Source: Magnetococcales bacterium (GTDB taxonomy: Bacteria > Pseudomonadota > Magnetococcia > Magnetococcales > Magnetaquicoccaceae). Taken from it: a DNA stretch of 48,092 nt. Position numbers and translations under genes: made by a program. Every line of letters starts with the position of its first letter. Position 1 is the stretch's first letter. Where the stretch lies: NCBI GenBank assembly GCA_015231915.1, contig JADGAR010000027.1:1-48092 (forward strand), given 5' to 3'. Below are positions 1-8,996 of this stretch, one piece after another. The notes beneath the pieces are model-generated. The model was not told where the DNA came from. It was given only the letters and a program-made list of their open reading frames with translations, and ran no database searches.

Positions 1-29
1 CCGGTACTAATTGGTCCAATGGCTTAATT
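1..29 (+). rRNA. rrl: 23S rRNA, 3' end only
   Basis: The first bases read CCGGTACTAATTGGTCCAAT followed by GGCTTAA, which matches the conserved 3' terminus of bacterial 23S rRNA. The rest of the gene lies upstream of the window. The exact 3' end is estimated. It is followed by 5S rRNA and tRNA-fMet in normal operon order. Confidence 0.85.
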
Positions 30-105
30 CTCCATTTGACGTCTCTCCTCGAACCCCATGCCTATTCCCTTCAGTTGTTAGCGATCCAAACCAGACCTTA
101 CGGAT

Positions 106-225
106 CTTCCTGGTGGCAATGGCGAGGGGGAAACACCCGATCCCATGCCGAACTCGGCAGTTAAGCCCCTTTGCGCCGATGATACTTCGTCTCAAGACGC
201 GGGAAAGTAGGACACTGCCAGGAAG
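106..225 (+). rRNA. rrf: 5S ribosomal RNA
   Basis: This 120-nt RNA is closed by complementary ends (CTTCCTGG at 106-113 with CCAGGAAG at 218-225) and contains the conserved 5S core CGATCCCATGCCGAACTCGG, read here with ACCCGATCCCATGCCGAACT. It is the large-subunit 5S RNA and lies about 75 nt after the 23S tail. The ends are set from the terminal helix. Confidence 0.93.
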
Positions 226-240
226 TTTTTATTTGCATGT

Positions 241-317
241 CGCGGGATGGAGCAGTCAGGTAGCTCGTCGGGCTCATAACCCGAAGGCCGGAGGTTCAAA
301 TCCTTCTCCCGCAACCA
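241..317 (+). tRNA. Initiator tRNA-fMet (CAT anticodon)
   Basis: A 77-nt cloverleaf with the CAT anticodon at 275-277 in the loop GGGCTCATAACCC. Two initiator hallmarks are visible: the first base C faces A72 unpaired in the acceptor stem, and the anticodon stem holds three consecutive G:C pairs. The terminal CCA is encoded. Its place directly after 5S rRNA is common in alphaproteobacterial-type rRNA operons. Confidence 0.96.
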
Positions 318-334
318 AGACATCACAGAGTCAG

Positions 335-397
335 GGGCGTTTGCGCCCTGTCGGAAAGAGCCGGTGCGACCCTTTTGTGTCCACCGGCTTTTTTTTT
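335..397 (+). terminator. Rho-independent terminator of the rRNA operon
   Basis: A small hairpin (GGGCG at 335-339 with CGCCC at 344-348) is followed by a strong one, AGCCGGTG at 359-366 pairing with CACCGGCT at 382-389, running straight into nine T residues (389-397). It ends the rRNA/tRNA transcript just before the next gene. Confidence 0.88.
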
Positions 398-428
398 GAC
401 CATTGCAAAAAAGTGCGCGGGGGTGAGC

Positions 429-2057
429 ATGTCGAGCATTGTCCTGGATTATCACGCAGCGAGCAAGCATGCCCCGCAGCGGTATGCGCCTGGTCCGGGT
501 CGGCTGGATTGGGCGCAACAGCCGGATCCGTTCCGGGTGTATGCGGGCGCGCCGAAGGTGCATTTGCCGCTGGCGGCTGACTCCCTGCGCGCCGATTACG
601 CGGATCTGTTTGCTCCCGCAGGGGGGGTGCCCGTTGCGAGTCCGGACCTGGCGGGGGTGGGGGCTTTGCTGGAACTCTCCCTGGGATTGTCTGCCTGGAA
701 GGTGTATGGCCATTCCCGCTGGGCGCTGCGCTGCAATCCTTCCAGCGGCAATCTCCACCCTGTCGAGGGATATCTTGTGCTTCCCGACCTGGCAGGGATT
801 CCGGCAGGTGTGCATCACTACCTCAGCCGCGACCACCTTTTGGAGCATCGATTCCAGCCATCGGAGCAGACGCTTGCGGCCTGGAACGCCCTGTTTCCCG
901 ATCATGCCTTTCTGGTCGCCCTGACCACCATTCACTGGCGCACGGCCTGGAAATACGGGGTGCGGGCCTGGCGCTACTGCCAGTTGGACCTGGGTCATGC
1001 CCTGGCTGGGCTGCGCTGTGCGGCGGCGGCCCTGGGGTGGCGGGTGGAGTTGCTGTTTCCCCCGACAGACACCTTGTCGCGCTTGTTGGGGCTGGCCCCG
1101 ACCAACGATAACGATGCGGAACCGGAGCATGCGGATTGTCTGGTGCAAATTTCCCTGACGGAGACGCCGCAGTTGGATGTCACAAACCCCCTGGCCCGTC
1201 TGGCCGCCCTGGCCGGGGAGGGAGCCTGGCGAGGGGAGGCCAACCATTTGAGCACCGGCTATCGGCGGGAGTGGCCGCAAATCGACGCGGTCTCCGTGGC
1301 AGCGGCCATGCCTGCCGATGCGACCGGCGCCACTCCATTCGTTCCGGCATCTTTGCCGCCACGGAGTGTGGCTCGTTTCGGCATCCGGGCAGCGGACCTG
1401 ATCCGGCAGCGCCGCAGCGGGCAGGCGTATGATCCGGAGGGCTGGCTGGACAAGGCCGCCCTGGCCGGGATCCTGGATGCCACCCTGCCCAGACCCGCTG
1501 CTTCTCCCTGGGATCTTCTCCCCTGGCGGCCCCGCATCCATTTGTGCCTGATGATCCATCGGGTGCGGGACCTGCCTGCGGGCCTGTATCTGCTGCCCCG
1601 TGCGCCGGAGGTGGTCCCTGCCTTGCGGAAGGCCATGGATGCCGATTTCGCCTGGCATGCGGTGGCGGAGTGGCCGGAGCACATGCCGTTGTTTCAATTG
1701 CTGAAAAAAAATTGCACCGAGAGCGCCCGGCAGATCTCCTGTAATCAGGAGATCGCCTCGGACGGCGCGTTGAGCCTGGGGATGCTTGCCGAGTTCACCG
1801 CCGGCCTGGCCCCCGGCCCCTGGGGTTACGCGCATCTTTTGCAGGAAGCGGGTGCTGTCGGTCAGATGCTTTATCTCGAAGCCGAGGCCGCCGGGATGCG
1901 CGGCACCGGCATCGGCTGTTTTTTCGACGATGTTTTTCACCAGTTGTTGGGATTGCGGGATGGAACGTTCCAGACGCTCTATCATTTCACCATTGGCCGT
2001 CCCATCCCGGACCCCCGCCTGCGCACCGAACCGCCGTATTCCCGCGATTGCCAGTGA
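429..2057 (+). CDS. SagB/ThcOx-type nitroreductase-family dehydrogenase
   Basis: A 542-residue flavin-dependent oxidoreductase of the SagB/ThcOx branch of the nitroreductase superfamily. Two nitroreductase-like halves are visible: the N-terminal half has the flavin-phosphate type motif ALRCNPSSGNLHPVEGYL (about residues 100-117), and the C-terminal half starts with RQRRSGQAYDPEG (about 325) and ends with GTGIGCFFDDVFHQLLGL. Relatives with partners oxidise azolines in RiPP peptides, but many of this two-half type stand alone with unknown substrate. No RiPP precursor or YcaO gene is seen nearby. The start is ATG 429 behind a G-rich site; an upstream TTG at 375 lies in the terminator and was rejected. 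Confidence 0.8.
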   Translation: MSSIVLDYHAASKHAPQRYAPGPGRLDWAQQPDPFRVYAGAPKVHLPLAADSLRADYADLFAPAGGVPVASPDLAGVGALLELSLGLSAWKVYGHSRWALRCNPSSGNLHPVEGYLVLPDLAGIPAGVHHYLSRDHLLEHRFQPSEQTLAAWNALFPDHAFLVALTTIHWRTAWKYGVRAWRYCQLDLGHALAGLRCAAAALGWRVELLFPPTDTLSRLLGLAPTNDNDAEPEHADCLVQISLTETPQLDVTNPLARLAALAGEGAWRGEANHLSTGYRREWPQIDAVSVAAAMPADATGATPFVPASLPPRSVARFGIRAADLIRQRRSGQAYDPEGWLDKAALAGILDATLPRPAASPWDLLPWRPRIHLCLMIHRVRDLPAGLYLLPRAPEVVPALRKAMDADFAWHAVAEWPEHMPLFQLLKKNCTESARQISCNQEIASDGALSLGMLAEFTAGLAPGPWGYAHLLQEAGAVGQMLYLEAEAAGMRGTGIGCFFDDVFHQLLGLRDGTFQTLYHFTIGRPIPDPRLRTEPPYSRDCQ

Positions 2058-2136
2058 GGTGGTCAGTGTGGCAATATGAGGTCGTTATGCGTAGTTGACA
2101 TCCCCTTGGTGACTTGCAACCGGAAGGTCATCGGCC

Positions 2137-3267
2137 ATGCCAAATCGATCCCTGGCTGCCCTGTTCCATGAGTGCAGCCGTATCAGACGTTCGGAACTCA
2201 AAGCGTTCGCGGAAAAAGAAGGGCAGGCGGCCTTCATGGAACTGGTGCGCCACCCCACCCTGGTGGGAACGGGACGCATGACCGGCGAATGGGTGGATTC
2301 CCCCGACCAACGGCGCATGGCCGCCACCGTGTTGTTCCGGGAAAAGGGAGGGAGCGCCACGCCGGAAGAGGACAGCGCAGGGGTGCGCGACATGCTCTTT
2401 TCCCTGGTCGTGCCCCCGGAACGCCTGGCGGGTGCGCAACGGTTCCGCATCGGGCGCACCAGCGATAGCGAGATCGTCATCCCGGATTATTCGGTCTCCA
2501 CCCGCCACGCCTCGATTCATTACCAGGACCGCCGCTATTACCTGGAGGACCTGAACTCCACCAATGGCACCTCCGTCAATGGCGCTCCGGTGGATGAAGT
2601 GGTGCCGCTCCACGATGGGGATCGCATCAAATTCGGACGGTTTCAGTTCCAGTTGGCCTGGCCCGCCTCCCTTTTCGCCATGCTCGCGCCACAGGCATCC
2701 CGCCATACCGCAGAATCCGCACCCCTGACGATCAACGACCTGACCGACGCCCTGGGCCGTTTCGATTATCTGTATTTGAAGGAATTCTGTCGGACCTCCA
2801 GACTCGAGGCCTTCAAAAAGCTGGTCCCCCATCCCGTGCTGGTGGGATCCTCCTTTTTTCCGGGCATGCAGTGGCAAAGCAGGGAAAACGTCTCCGCCAC
2901 CATCCCCGTGTTTCCCGCTGGCGGCATGGCCGGAAAAATCAACTCCTTCATGACCGGCACCCTCTTTCCCCTGGTCAAGAATCCGGCTTCCACCATTCCG
3001 GATCGCTCCTTCCTCATCGGTCGTGCCCCGACCGCCGATCTTCGCATGAACGAGGCCACCGTGTCCGCCCTGCACGCCCGCATCGATCTTCAGGAGAACC
3101 GGCTCTTCCTGAGCGACCAGGAATCCACCAACGGCACCTCGATCAACGCCCATACCCTGCGGCCTTTCGATGCGCGGGAAATCTTCATCGGCGACAAGGT
3201 CCGTTTCGGCAAGAATCTCTTTGTTCTCGTCTCCCCGGACAGCCTGTACACCACCCTGAGCAGGTAG
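2137..3267 (+). CDS. Protein with two FHA domains
   Basis: A 376-residue cytoplasmic protein made of a duplicated unit. Each half has a short helical segment ending in LVxHPxLVG (about residues 31-40 and 226-236) followed by a forkhead-associated fold. FHA 1 shows RIGRTSDSEIVIPD, SxxH (STRHASI) and NSTNGTSVNG; FHA 2 shows LIGRAPTADLRMNE, SALHARI and ESTNGTSINA. These loops bind phosphothreonine peptides, so both domains look competent. No kinase or phosphatase gene is adjacent. The next gene is a response-regulator diguanylate cyclase on the same strand 100 bp downstream, so a shared signalling role is possible but unproven. Confidence 0.85.
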   Translation: MPNRSLAALFHECSRIRRSELKAFAEKEGQAAFMELVRHPTLVGTGRMTGEWVDSPDQRRMAATVLFREKGGSATPEEDSAGVRDMLFSLVVPPERLAGAQRFRIGRTSDSEIVIPDYSVSTRHASIHYQDRRYYLEDLNSTNGTSVNGAPVDEVVPLHDGDRIKFGRFQFQLAWPASLFAMLAPQASRHTAESAPLTINDLTDALGRFDYLYLKEFCRTSRLEAFKKLVPHPVLVGSSFFPGMQWQSRENVSATIPVFPAGGMAGKINSFMTGTLFPLVKNPASTIPDRSFLIGRAPTADLRMNEATVSALHARIDLQENRLFLSDQESTNGTSINAHTLRPFDAREIFIGDKVRFGKNLFVLVSPDSLYTTLSR

Positions 3268-3286
3268 CGCGTATGATAAATAAGAA

Positions 3287-3315
3287 TTGACATCGGTTGC
3301 GTTTTACGCTACCTT
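3287..3315 (+). promoter_or_regulatory. Possible sigma70-type promoter
   Basis: TTGACA at 3287-3292 lies 17 bp from TACCTT at 3310-3315, in the A/T-rich gap before the GGDEF gene. The -35 is perfect but the -10 is weak. Confidence 0.35.
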
Positions 3316-3367
3316 TTATTTAATTCTTTGCCGAAAAAATCGATCCTTCATGACGAGACTGCGAATA

Positions 3368-4705
3368 ATGACCGAACGTTCACGCAACATATTAATCGTG
3401 GAAGACAACCGTCTTTTCGCCCGCATGCTGCGAGAAAAGGTCCAGGCCACTGGAGTCTTCGCCACCGTCGTGTGCGCCAGCCTCCAGGAGACTCGCACAC
3501 AACTGGAGTCCAACGCGGCTGGCGAGTTCTTCCTCGCCCTGAGTGATCTCAATCTTCCGGATGCCCCCAAGGGCGAGGTGGTGGATCTGCTGGTGCAACA
3601 CAAGGTCCCGGTCATCATCTTCACCGGCACCTTCGACGAGGATGTGCGCGAGGATATCCTGGCCAAGGCCGGGGTGCTGGATTATGTGGTGAAGGAGAGT
3701 CCGGCCAGCCTGGAATACGTCGTTGCGCTGGTGAACCGGGTCCATCGCAACCGATCGGTCCGCGCCGTGGTGGTGGACGATTCGCGCAGCGCCAGGGCCC
3801 ATTTCTCGTTTCTGTTGGGGCAGCAGATGTTTCAGGTCCTCACGGCCAACAATGGCATGGAGGCCCTGCAACTCCTGGAGAGCCATCCCGACATCAAGTT
3901 GATGCTGGTGGATTACAACATGCCGGAAATGGATGGCTTCCAGTTGATCAAGAAGGTGCGGGAAAAACACGGCAAGGCCGATCTGGTGCTGATCGGCCTG
4001 TCCGCCTATGGCAACAACATCCTGTCGGCACAATTCATCAAGAACGGCGCCAACGACTTTCTCATCAAGCCATTCCTGATCGAGGAGTTCTATTGCCGGG
4101 TGCATCAGAACATGGATGCGCTGGAAAACGTGCAGGCCCTGCGGGAGAGTTCCTTGCGGGATCCCATGACCGGACTGCACAACCGGCGCTATCTCTTCGA
4201 AGTGGGCCGTCAGATGCTGGCCTCGGCCAGCCGGGGGCAGATCAACCTCGCCACGGCCATCGTGGATATCGATTTCTTCAAGAAGGTTAACGACACCCAT
4301 GGCCATGACGCCGGGGATATCGTCATCAAGAAGGTCGGCGCCACCTTGCGTGAGTATTTCAGAGATACCGACGTGGTGGTACGGATGGGCGGCGAGGAAT
4401 TTTGTATTCTTGCGGTCAATCCGGCCCAGGAGGGGATCGGTTCCTTGTTCGATCAGGTCCGCGAGCTGGTGGAAAACGATCCCGTGCAGGTGGGGGACAA
4501 GACCATAGCGGTTACCATCAGCATCGGGGTGAGCGCGGAGCTTCGCGACACCCTGGACGAGACCATCAAACAGGCCGACGAGATGCTCTATCTGGCCAAG
4601 GAGCAGGGTCGCAACCGGGTGGTGGTCCATTCCGAGGAGTTCCCGCAAGGGGAGGTGTTCGGTATCAAGCGTGACCTGCAACCCGCGCCCTGGGCACGGC
4701 AGTAG
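3368..4705 (+). CDS. REC-REC-GGDEF diguanylate cyclase response regulator
   Basis: A 445-residue PleD-like regulator that makes cyclic di-GMP from two GTP. Receiver 1 (about 8-120) has acidic ED after ILIVEDN, a central SDLNLPD and KES in place of the usual KP. Receiver 2 (about 132-250) has VVVDDSR, phospho-acceptor DYNMPEMDG and LIKPF. The GGDEF domain (about 270-425) carries an intact GGEEF active site (about 341-345) and, five residues before it, RDTD, a product-inhibition I-site of RxxD form. It is therefore predicted active and feedback-inhibited. The start is uncertain: ATG 3368 and ATG 3350 both lack a clear ribosome site. Confidence 0.9.
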   Translation: MTERSRNILIVEDNRLFARMLREKVQATGVFATVVCASLQETRTQLESNAAGEFFLALSDLNLPDAPKGEVVDLLVQHKVPVIIFTGTFDEDVREDILAKAGVLDYVVKESPASLEYVVALVNRVHRNRSVRAVVVDDSRSARAHFSFLLGQQMFQVLTANNGMEALQLLESHPDIKLMLVDYNMPEMDGFQLIKKVREKHGKADLVLIGLSAYGNNILSAQFIKNGANDFLIKPFLIEEFYCRVHQNMDALENVQALRESSLRDPMTGLHNRRYLFEVGRQMLASASRGQINLATAIVDIDFFKKVNDTHGHDAGDIVIKKVGATLREYFRDTDVVVRMGGEEFCILAVNPAQEGIGSLFDQVRELVENDPVQVGDKTIAVTISIGVSAELRDTLDETIKQADEMLYLAKEQGRNRVVVHSEEFPQGEVFGIKRDLQPAPWARQ

Positions 4706-4721
4706 TTCTCTGTACTCCACT

Positions 4722-7019
4722 TCATCGCCGCGTCTCCTTCCTGGCCCTGGCGAATGCCTCGGCCAGGGCGCCCCCAGGCGTTGCCGGCTGCGGGGCAGCG
4801 GGAGCCGGCGCACGGTTGTTGGTGCGGGGCGGCGGTGGGGCGGGACTCTCTTCCAGCCGCATGGTCAGCGCGATGCGTTTGCGGGGAATGTCCACCTCCA
4901 CCACCCGCACCTTGACCACTTCACCGGCCTTCACCACCTCGTGGGGATCCTTCACGAAGCGGTTGGAGAGCGCGGAAATGTGTACCAGACCATCCTGATG
5001 CACCCCGATGTCCACAAAGGCGCCGAAATTGGTCACATTGCTCACCACCCCCTCCAGGAGCATGCCGGGACGCAGATCCTCGATCGACTCCACCCCTTCC
5101 TGAAACGCGGCGGTGCGAAACTCCGGACGGGGGTCGCGGCCCGGTTTTTCCAGCTCCGCCAGAATGTCGCGGATCGTCGGCTCGCCGAACCGGCCATCCA
5201 CCAGGGTGGCGGGGGAGATCCCTTTCAGCAGGGTGGTGTTGCCGATCAGTTTTTCCAGGGTGGCGCCCAGTCGGGCCACGATCCGCTCCACCACAGGATA
5301 GGATTCCGGATGCACCGCCGAGGCGTCCAGAGGGGTGGCGCCGTTGCGGATGCGCAGAAATCCCGCCGCCTGTTCGAACGCCTTCGGCCCGAAGCGGGGT
5401 ACCTTCAGCAATCCCAGGCGCTCACGGAACGGTCCATGGGCGTCCCGGTAGATCACGATATTCTTGGCCAGGGTCTTGTTCAGCCCGGCCACCCGCTCCA
5501 ACAGAGGCACGGAAGCGGTATTGACATCCACACCCACCGCGTTGACCGCGTCTTCCACCACCCCGTCCAGGGCCTCGGCCAGGCGGCGCGGGTTGACATC
5601 GTGCTGATACTGCCCCACCCCGATGGAACGCGGATCGGTCTTGACCAGTTCTGCCAGCGGGTCTTGCAGCCGCCGCGCGATGGAGACCGCCCCGCGCAAC
5701 GCCACATCCAGATCCGGGAACTCCAGGGAGGCATACTCCGAGGCCGAATAGACCGACGCCCCGGCTTCGCTCACCACCACCCCTGTCAGCCGCAGGTCCG
5801 GGGTCGCCTTCCCCGCATCGGCCACCAGGCGGGTGGTCTCCCGGGAGGCCGTGCCGTTGCCGATGGCGATCAGACTCACCCCGTGCCGGCGCGCCAGTTC
5901 CGTCAACCGTGCCACGGATTCCTTCCAGAGATTGCGCGGCGCGTGGGCATAAAGGGTATCGGTGGCCACCAGCTTGCCGGTTCGGTCCACCACCGCCACC
6001 TTGACCCCGGTGCGCAATCCCGGATCCAATCCCATCACCGGCACCATCCCGGCAGGGGCTGCCAGCAACAGCTCGTGCAGATTGCGCGCGAATACCCGGA
6101 TCGCCTCCTCGTGGGCGCTTTCCGTCAACTTGCGGACCAGATCGCTCTCCAGCCGGGGCTTCAGTTTTTTGCGCCAGGCCAGCCGGCAACTCTCCCTGAG
6201 CCAGGCATCCCGAGCATGGCCTCGATCCCGTGGCAGGCAGTTGCGGGCGATCATGTCGCTGCCCGGATTGGCGGCATCCGTTGGCGCGTCGATCTCTTCG
6301 GGCAGATCCAGGCTCAGGCGCAGCACGCCCTCCTCCTGGCCGCGCAGCATCGCCAGGATGCGGTGGGGGGGGATTTTGGCCATCGGCTCGCGCACGTTGA
6401 AGTAGTCCGCGAATTTTTCTCCAGTCGTCTCCTGGCCTTTCACCACCTTGGCGCTCAACAGCCCCGTGTCCCACAACAGATTGCGCAATCCCCCCGCCAG
6501 TTCCGGCGCCTCGCCGAACCGTTCCATGAGGATCTCCCTGGCCCCGTCCAACGCCTGCGCCGCATCGGAGATGCCCTTCTCCACGGCAACGAATGGCGCG
6601 GCGGCCTCTTCCGGGAGCACGGGAGGATCGGCCAGCAGACGTTGCGCCAGGGGTTCCAGGCCGGCTTCGATGGCCTGGGCGGCCTTGGTATGACGTTTGG
6701 GCCGGAAGGGGAGGTAGAGATCCTCCAGGCGGGTGCGGGTCTGGGCCTCCAGCAGGGCGCGTTCCAGTTCCGGGGTCAGTTTGCCTTGTTCGCGGATGGC
6801 ATTCCGCACCGTTTCGCGGCGCGTTTCCAGTTCCCTCAGCACCCCCAGCCGCTCATGCAGGTGGCGCAGGTGGATGTCCGTGAGTCCGCCGGTCACCTCC
6901 TTGCGGTAGCGGGCGATGAACGGGACCGTCGCGCCTTCGTCCAGCAGGGCGATGGCGGCTTCGACTTGGGAGTCCCTGACGCCGAGTTCCTCGGCGATGC
7001 GCTGTGGAATGGTCTTCAT
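4722..7019 (-). CDS. tex: Tex-family S1 RNA-binding transcription accessory protein
   Basis: A 765-residue Tex protein, the usual family length. The N-terminal helical region begins MKTIPQRIAEELGV, the YqgF-like RNase H fold has MGLDPGLRTGVKVAVVD, then come helix-hairpin-helix segments (ALDGVVEDAVNAVGVDVN) and an S1 domain near the C-terminus (VSNVTNFGAFVDIGVHQDGL), with a low-complexity Pro/Ala tail. Tex binds nucleic acids and affects transcription in several bacteria. The start ATG at 7019 overlaps the stop of the upstream membrane/TPR gene (ATGA), implying translational coupling. It converges with the GGDEF gene with 16 bp between stops and no visible terminator. Confidence 0.93.
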   Translation of the reverse strand: MKTIPQRIAEELGVRDSQVEAAIALLDEGATVPFIARYRKEVTGGLTDIHLRHLHERLGVLRELETRRETVRNAIREQGKLTPELERALLEAQTRTRLEDLYLPFRPKRHTKAAQAIEAGLEPLAQRLLADPPVLPEEAAAPFVAVEKGISDAAQALDGAREILMERFGEAPELAGGLRNLLWDTGLLSAKVVKGQETTGEKFADYFNVREPMAKIPPHRILAMLRGQEEGVLRLSLDLPEEIDAPTDAANPGSDMIARNCLPRDRGHARDAWLRESCRLAWRKKLKPRLESDLVRKLTESAHEEAIRVFARNLHELLLAAPAGMVPVMGLDPGLRTGVKVAVVDRTGKLVATDTLYAHAPRNLWKESVARLTELARRHGVSLIAIGNGTASRETTRLVADAGKATPDLRLTGVVVSEAGASVYSASEYASLEFPDLDVALRGAVSIARRLQDPLAELVKTDPRSIGVGQYQHDVNPRRLAEALDGVVEDAVNAVGVDVNTASVPLLERVAGLNKTLAKNIVIYRDAHGPFRERLGLLKVPRFGPKAFEQAAGFLRIRNGATPLDASAVHPESYPVVERIVARLGATLEKLIGNTTLLKGISPATLVDGRFGEPTIRDILAELEKPGRDPRPEFRTAAFQEGVESIEDLRPGMLLEGVVSNVTNFGAFVDIGVHQDGLVHISALSNRFVKDPHEVVKAGEVVKVRVVEVDIPRKRIALTMRLEESPAPPPPRTNNRAPAPAAPQPATPGGALAEAFARARKETRR

Positions 7020-8980
7020 GGGGGAGTCTGGTTTCCAGGGTTCGCTTGAGTGGAGAGGATCAATTGACGAATGAATTTTTTCCAGTTTTCGATCTTTTCG
7101 GTTTCGTATCCACGGGTCAGCCGGCTCAATTTGATCTCCGGATATTGCCTGTCGAGGATTTGCAGCGCTTCGGCATAGCGTTGCGCGCCCATCAGCCATT
7201 CCGTCTTCTTGAAGACCATGAAATAGTACGGACTCAGGCGCAACGCGGCGTCGATATGGGTCAAGGCCTGTTCGAGTTGGCCGTTTTTGTGATGCACGAG
7301 AGCGGTATAATAATCCAGGACGGCAAAATAGTGAACCGGAATCCTGGCGGGATCGACAGGTCGCAGGGCCAACAGTTCCAGCAGGAAGGCCGCGTCGATC
7401 TGTTTGCATTTGCCGCCGTTCCACTCCGAGAGCAACAGGTCGATGGACGGCAGATACATGATCTCCGACCGGAACGCCTGCCGCATCTCCCCCATGGCGG
7501 GCAGGGGGATTTCCGGGAAGTGGCAGGCGAGTTTCAGCCAGTCGAAATAGGGTGTTTTGTCGGCAGTGTTGGCTTTCAGCAATTTCTGGTAGATCTCCAG
7601 GGCAGCGACAGGTTGGCGCTGCATGATGAGCATGGTGGCCAACTGGCCTTGTGCCCAGCGGGAGGTCGGGTGGTTCTGGCTCCAGATGAGCGCGAGTTGC
7701 TCTCCGTTGCCCCACAGGGTGCTCTCCGAGCGGGTCAGAAATCCCAGGAGCAGGCAATAGAACGCCCCGCAGACGGTCAGGAACGGGCGCAGCCGGATGG
7801 CCTCCCGCTTGTCCCACAACCGGAAAAAGCTGTTGACCGCTGCGTACCAGAGGCCCATGGCCGGCAGGTAGTTGCGGTGTTCGAAATAGAGGTGCAAGGG
7901 CAGGACCGTGGACTCCAGGGTGTGGCCCGCGAAGTACCACAGCACGCCGAAGGCCCAGACCGGTCGGTTCTTGCGCCACAGCAGGGCAGAGCCGATCAGC
8001 CCCAGGATCAGGAGCATGGCGGGCAGGGTATGGACCGGATCCAGCACGCCGTGGGAGACGGGATAGTCGTCGTGCATCAGTCCCAGGCGGGCGAGCGATG
8101 GCAGGGCAATCTGGCGCAGGTAGTCGGAGAGGACGACGAAATTGCTTAAAATCCGCTCTGTCAGAGTAAATTTATAATCGATTGTCGGTGTTTCGATATG
8201 AACTTTATAATCGATACCGATCAATGCGAGCAGCAGCAGCAGAGGGGCCAGGAGAAACAGACCGCTCCATGCCCGCCAGCCGACCGGTCGCGGGATCCGC
8301 CGCAGCAGGGTCCCTTCCAGGACCAGAATGAACAAAGTCAACAAGGAGCCGTTTTCCTTGCCGAGCGTGGCCAAAACTCCCCCCAATGCGACGCTTCCCG
8401 ACAGCCACAGATAGCCGTTCAGGCGACTGCGGCCCGCATCGAGCAGAAGCTGCCGGCCATGCAGGTAGCCCAGAATGGATAACAGAATGAATAGTGTGGA
8501 GAATTGTGTTCCACGTTGAATGATATAAAGTGTTGTAGAAATATTCAGCGGGTGAATCAGCCAGATACAGGAGGCGCTCAAGGCGATCTTCCGCGCCAGG
8601 TTCGGTTCGTCCTGGCGCAGACGGCCCAGTTTCATGAAGACGAGGCAAAGCAGGCAGCCATTGATCAAATGGATGGCAAGATTGACATATTTGAACATCC
8701 AGGGATGGTGGGGCCAATCCTGATACTGGGCCGCAAAGGTGGTCATGGTCAGGGGACGACTGAATCTGGCGGGATCGATGCCGTTGATCACGGCAAGAAA
8801 GCGGTCGAGGGATGGTGCGTCATGGATTTGCTCCAGGTGGGGCAGATGCATGAGATCATCCAGCAGGTAGGGTCCGTTCAGCCCAGGCCAATAAAGAAAT
8901 GCGGTCATGCCCAGCACCGCAAAAAAAACGGCTCCCCACCAGGGGGAGCCGTTGTCGTGCTTGTCGATCCGGACGGCCAT
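7016..8980 (-). CDS. Polytopic membrane protein with C-terminal TPRs, likely pilin glycosyltransferase (GT-C type)
   Basis: A 654-residue inner-membrane protein. Hydrophobic segments fill about residues 15-440. The first periplasmic loop carries YWPGLNGPYLLDDLMHL; an acidic pair in this loop is typical of GT-C glycosyltransferases such as TfpW-like pilin modification enzymes. The C-terminal third is soluble with TPR-like helices (ALTHIDAALRLSPYY, YAEALQILDRQYP). It starts 16 bp after the pilA stop, so transfer of sugar onto pilin is a reasonable inference, not shown directly. The ATG at 8980 places the pilA terminator hairpin inside the codons for GSPWWGAVFF; an internal ATG at 8908 is the alternative but would remove much of the first membrane helix. 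Confidence 0.65.
   Translation of the reverse strand: MAVRIDKHDNGSPWWGAVFFAVLGMTAFLYWPGLNGPYLLDDLMHLPHLEQIHDAPSLDRFLAVINGIDPARFSRPLTMTTFAAQYQDWPHHPWMFKYVNLAIHLINGCLLCLVFMKLGRLRQDEPNLARKIALSASCIWLIHPLNISTTLYIIQRGTQFSTLFILLSILGYLHGRQLLLDAGRSRLNGYLWLSGSVALGGVLATLGKENGSLLTLFILVLEGTLLRRIPRPVGWRAWSGLFLLAPLLLLLALIGIDYKVHIETPTIDYKFTLTERILSNFVVLSDYLRQIALPSLARLGLMHDDYPVSHGVLDPVHTLPAMLLILGLIGSALLWRKNRPVWAFGVLWYFAGHTLESTVLPLHLYFEHRNYLPAMGLWYAAVNSFFRLWDKREAIRLRPFLTVCGAFYCLLLGFLTRSESTLWGNGEQLALIWSQNHPTSRWAQGQLATMLIMQRQPVAALEIYQKLLKANTADKTPYFDWLKLACHFPEIPLPAMGEMRQAFRSEIMYLPSIDLLLSEWNGGKCKQIDAAFLLELLALRPVDPARIPVHYFAVLDYYTALVHHKNGQLEQALTHIDAALRLSPYYFMVFKKTEWLMGAQRYAEALQILDRQYPEIKLSRLTRGYETEKIENWKKFIRQLILSTQANPGNQTPP
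8921..8952 (-). terminator. Rho-independent terminator after pilA, inside the next gene
   Basis: On the minus strand ACGGCTCCCC pairs with GGGGAGCCGT (10 perfect base pairs, 5-nt loop), followed by eight T residues. It begins 45 bp after the pilA stop and lies within the first codons of the downstream glycosyltransferase-like gene. Partial read-through would give high pilin and low transferase expression. Confidence 0.85.
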
Positions 8981-8996
8981 TCGCCAGTCCCGGAGA

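Noticed and set aside
375-428. Upstream extension of the SagB gene from TTG 375
   Set aside because: The extension is encoded by the terminator hairpin and T-run and its first residues look random; ATG 429 begins the family-like sequence.
192-1985. Long open frame on the minus strand opposite the SagB gene
   Set aside because: It is a GC-rich antisense shadow with no recognisable motif, and it overlaps a clear gene completely.
4671-7049. Long plus-strand open frame opposite tex
   Set aside because: Its composition (His, Gln, Arg, Gly-rich) is that of the reverse complement of a coding gene; tex has complete family motifs.
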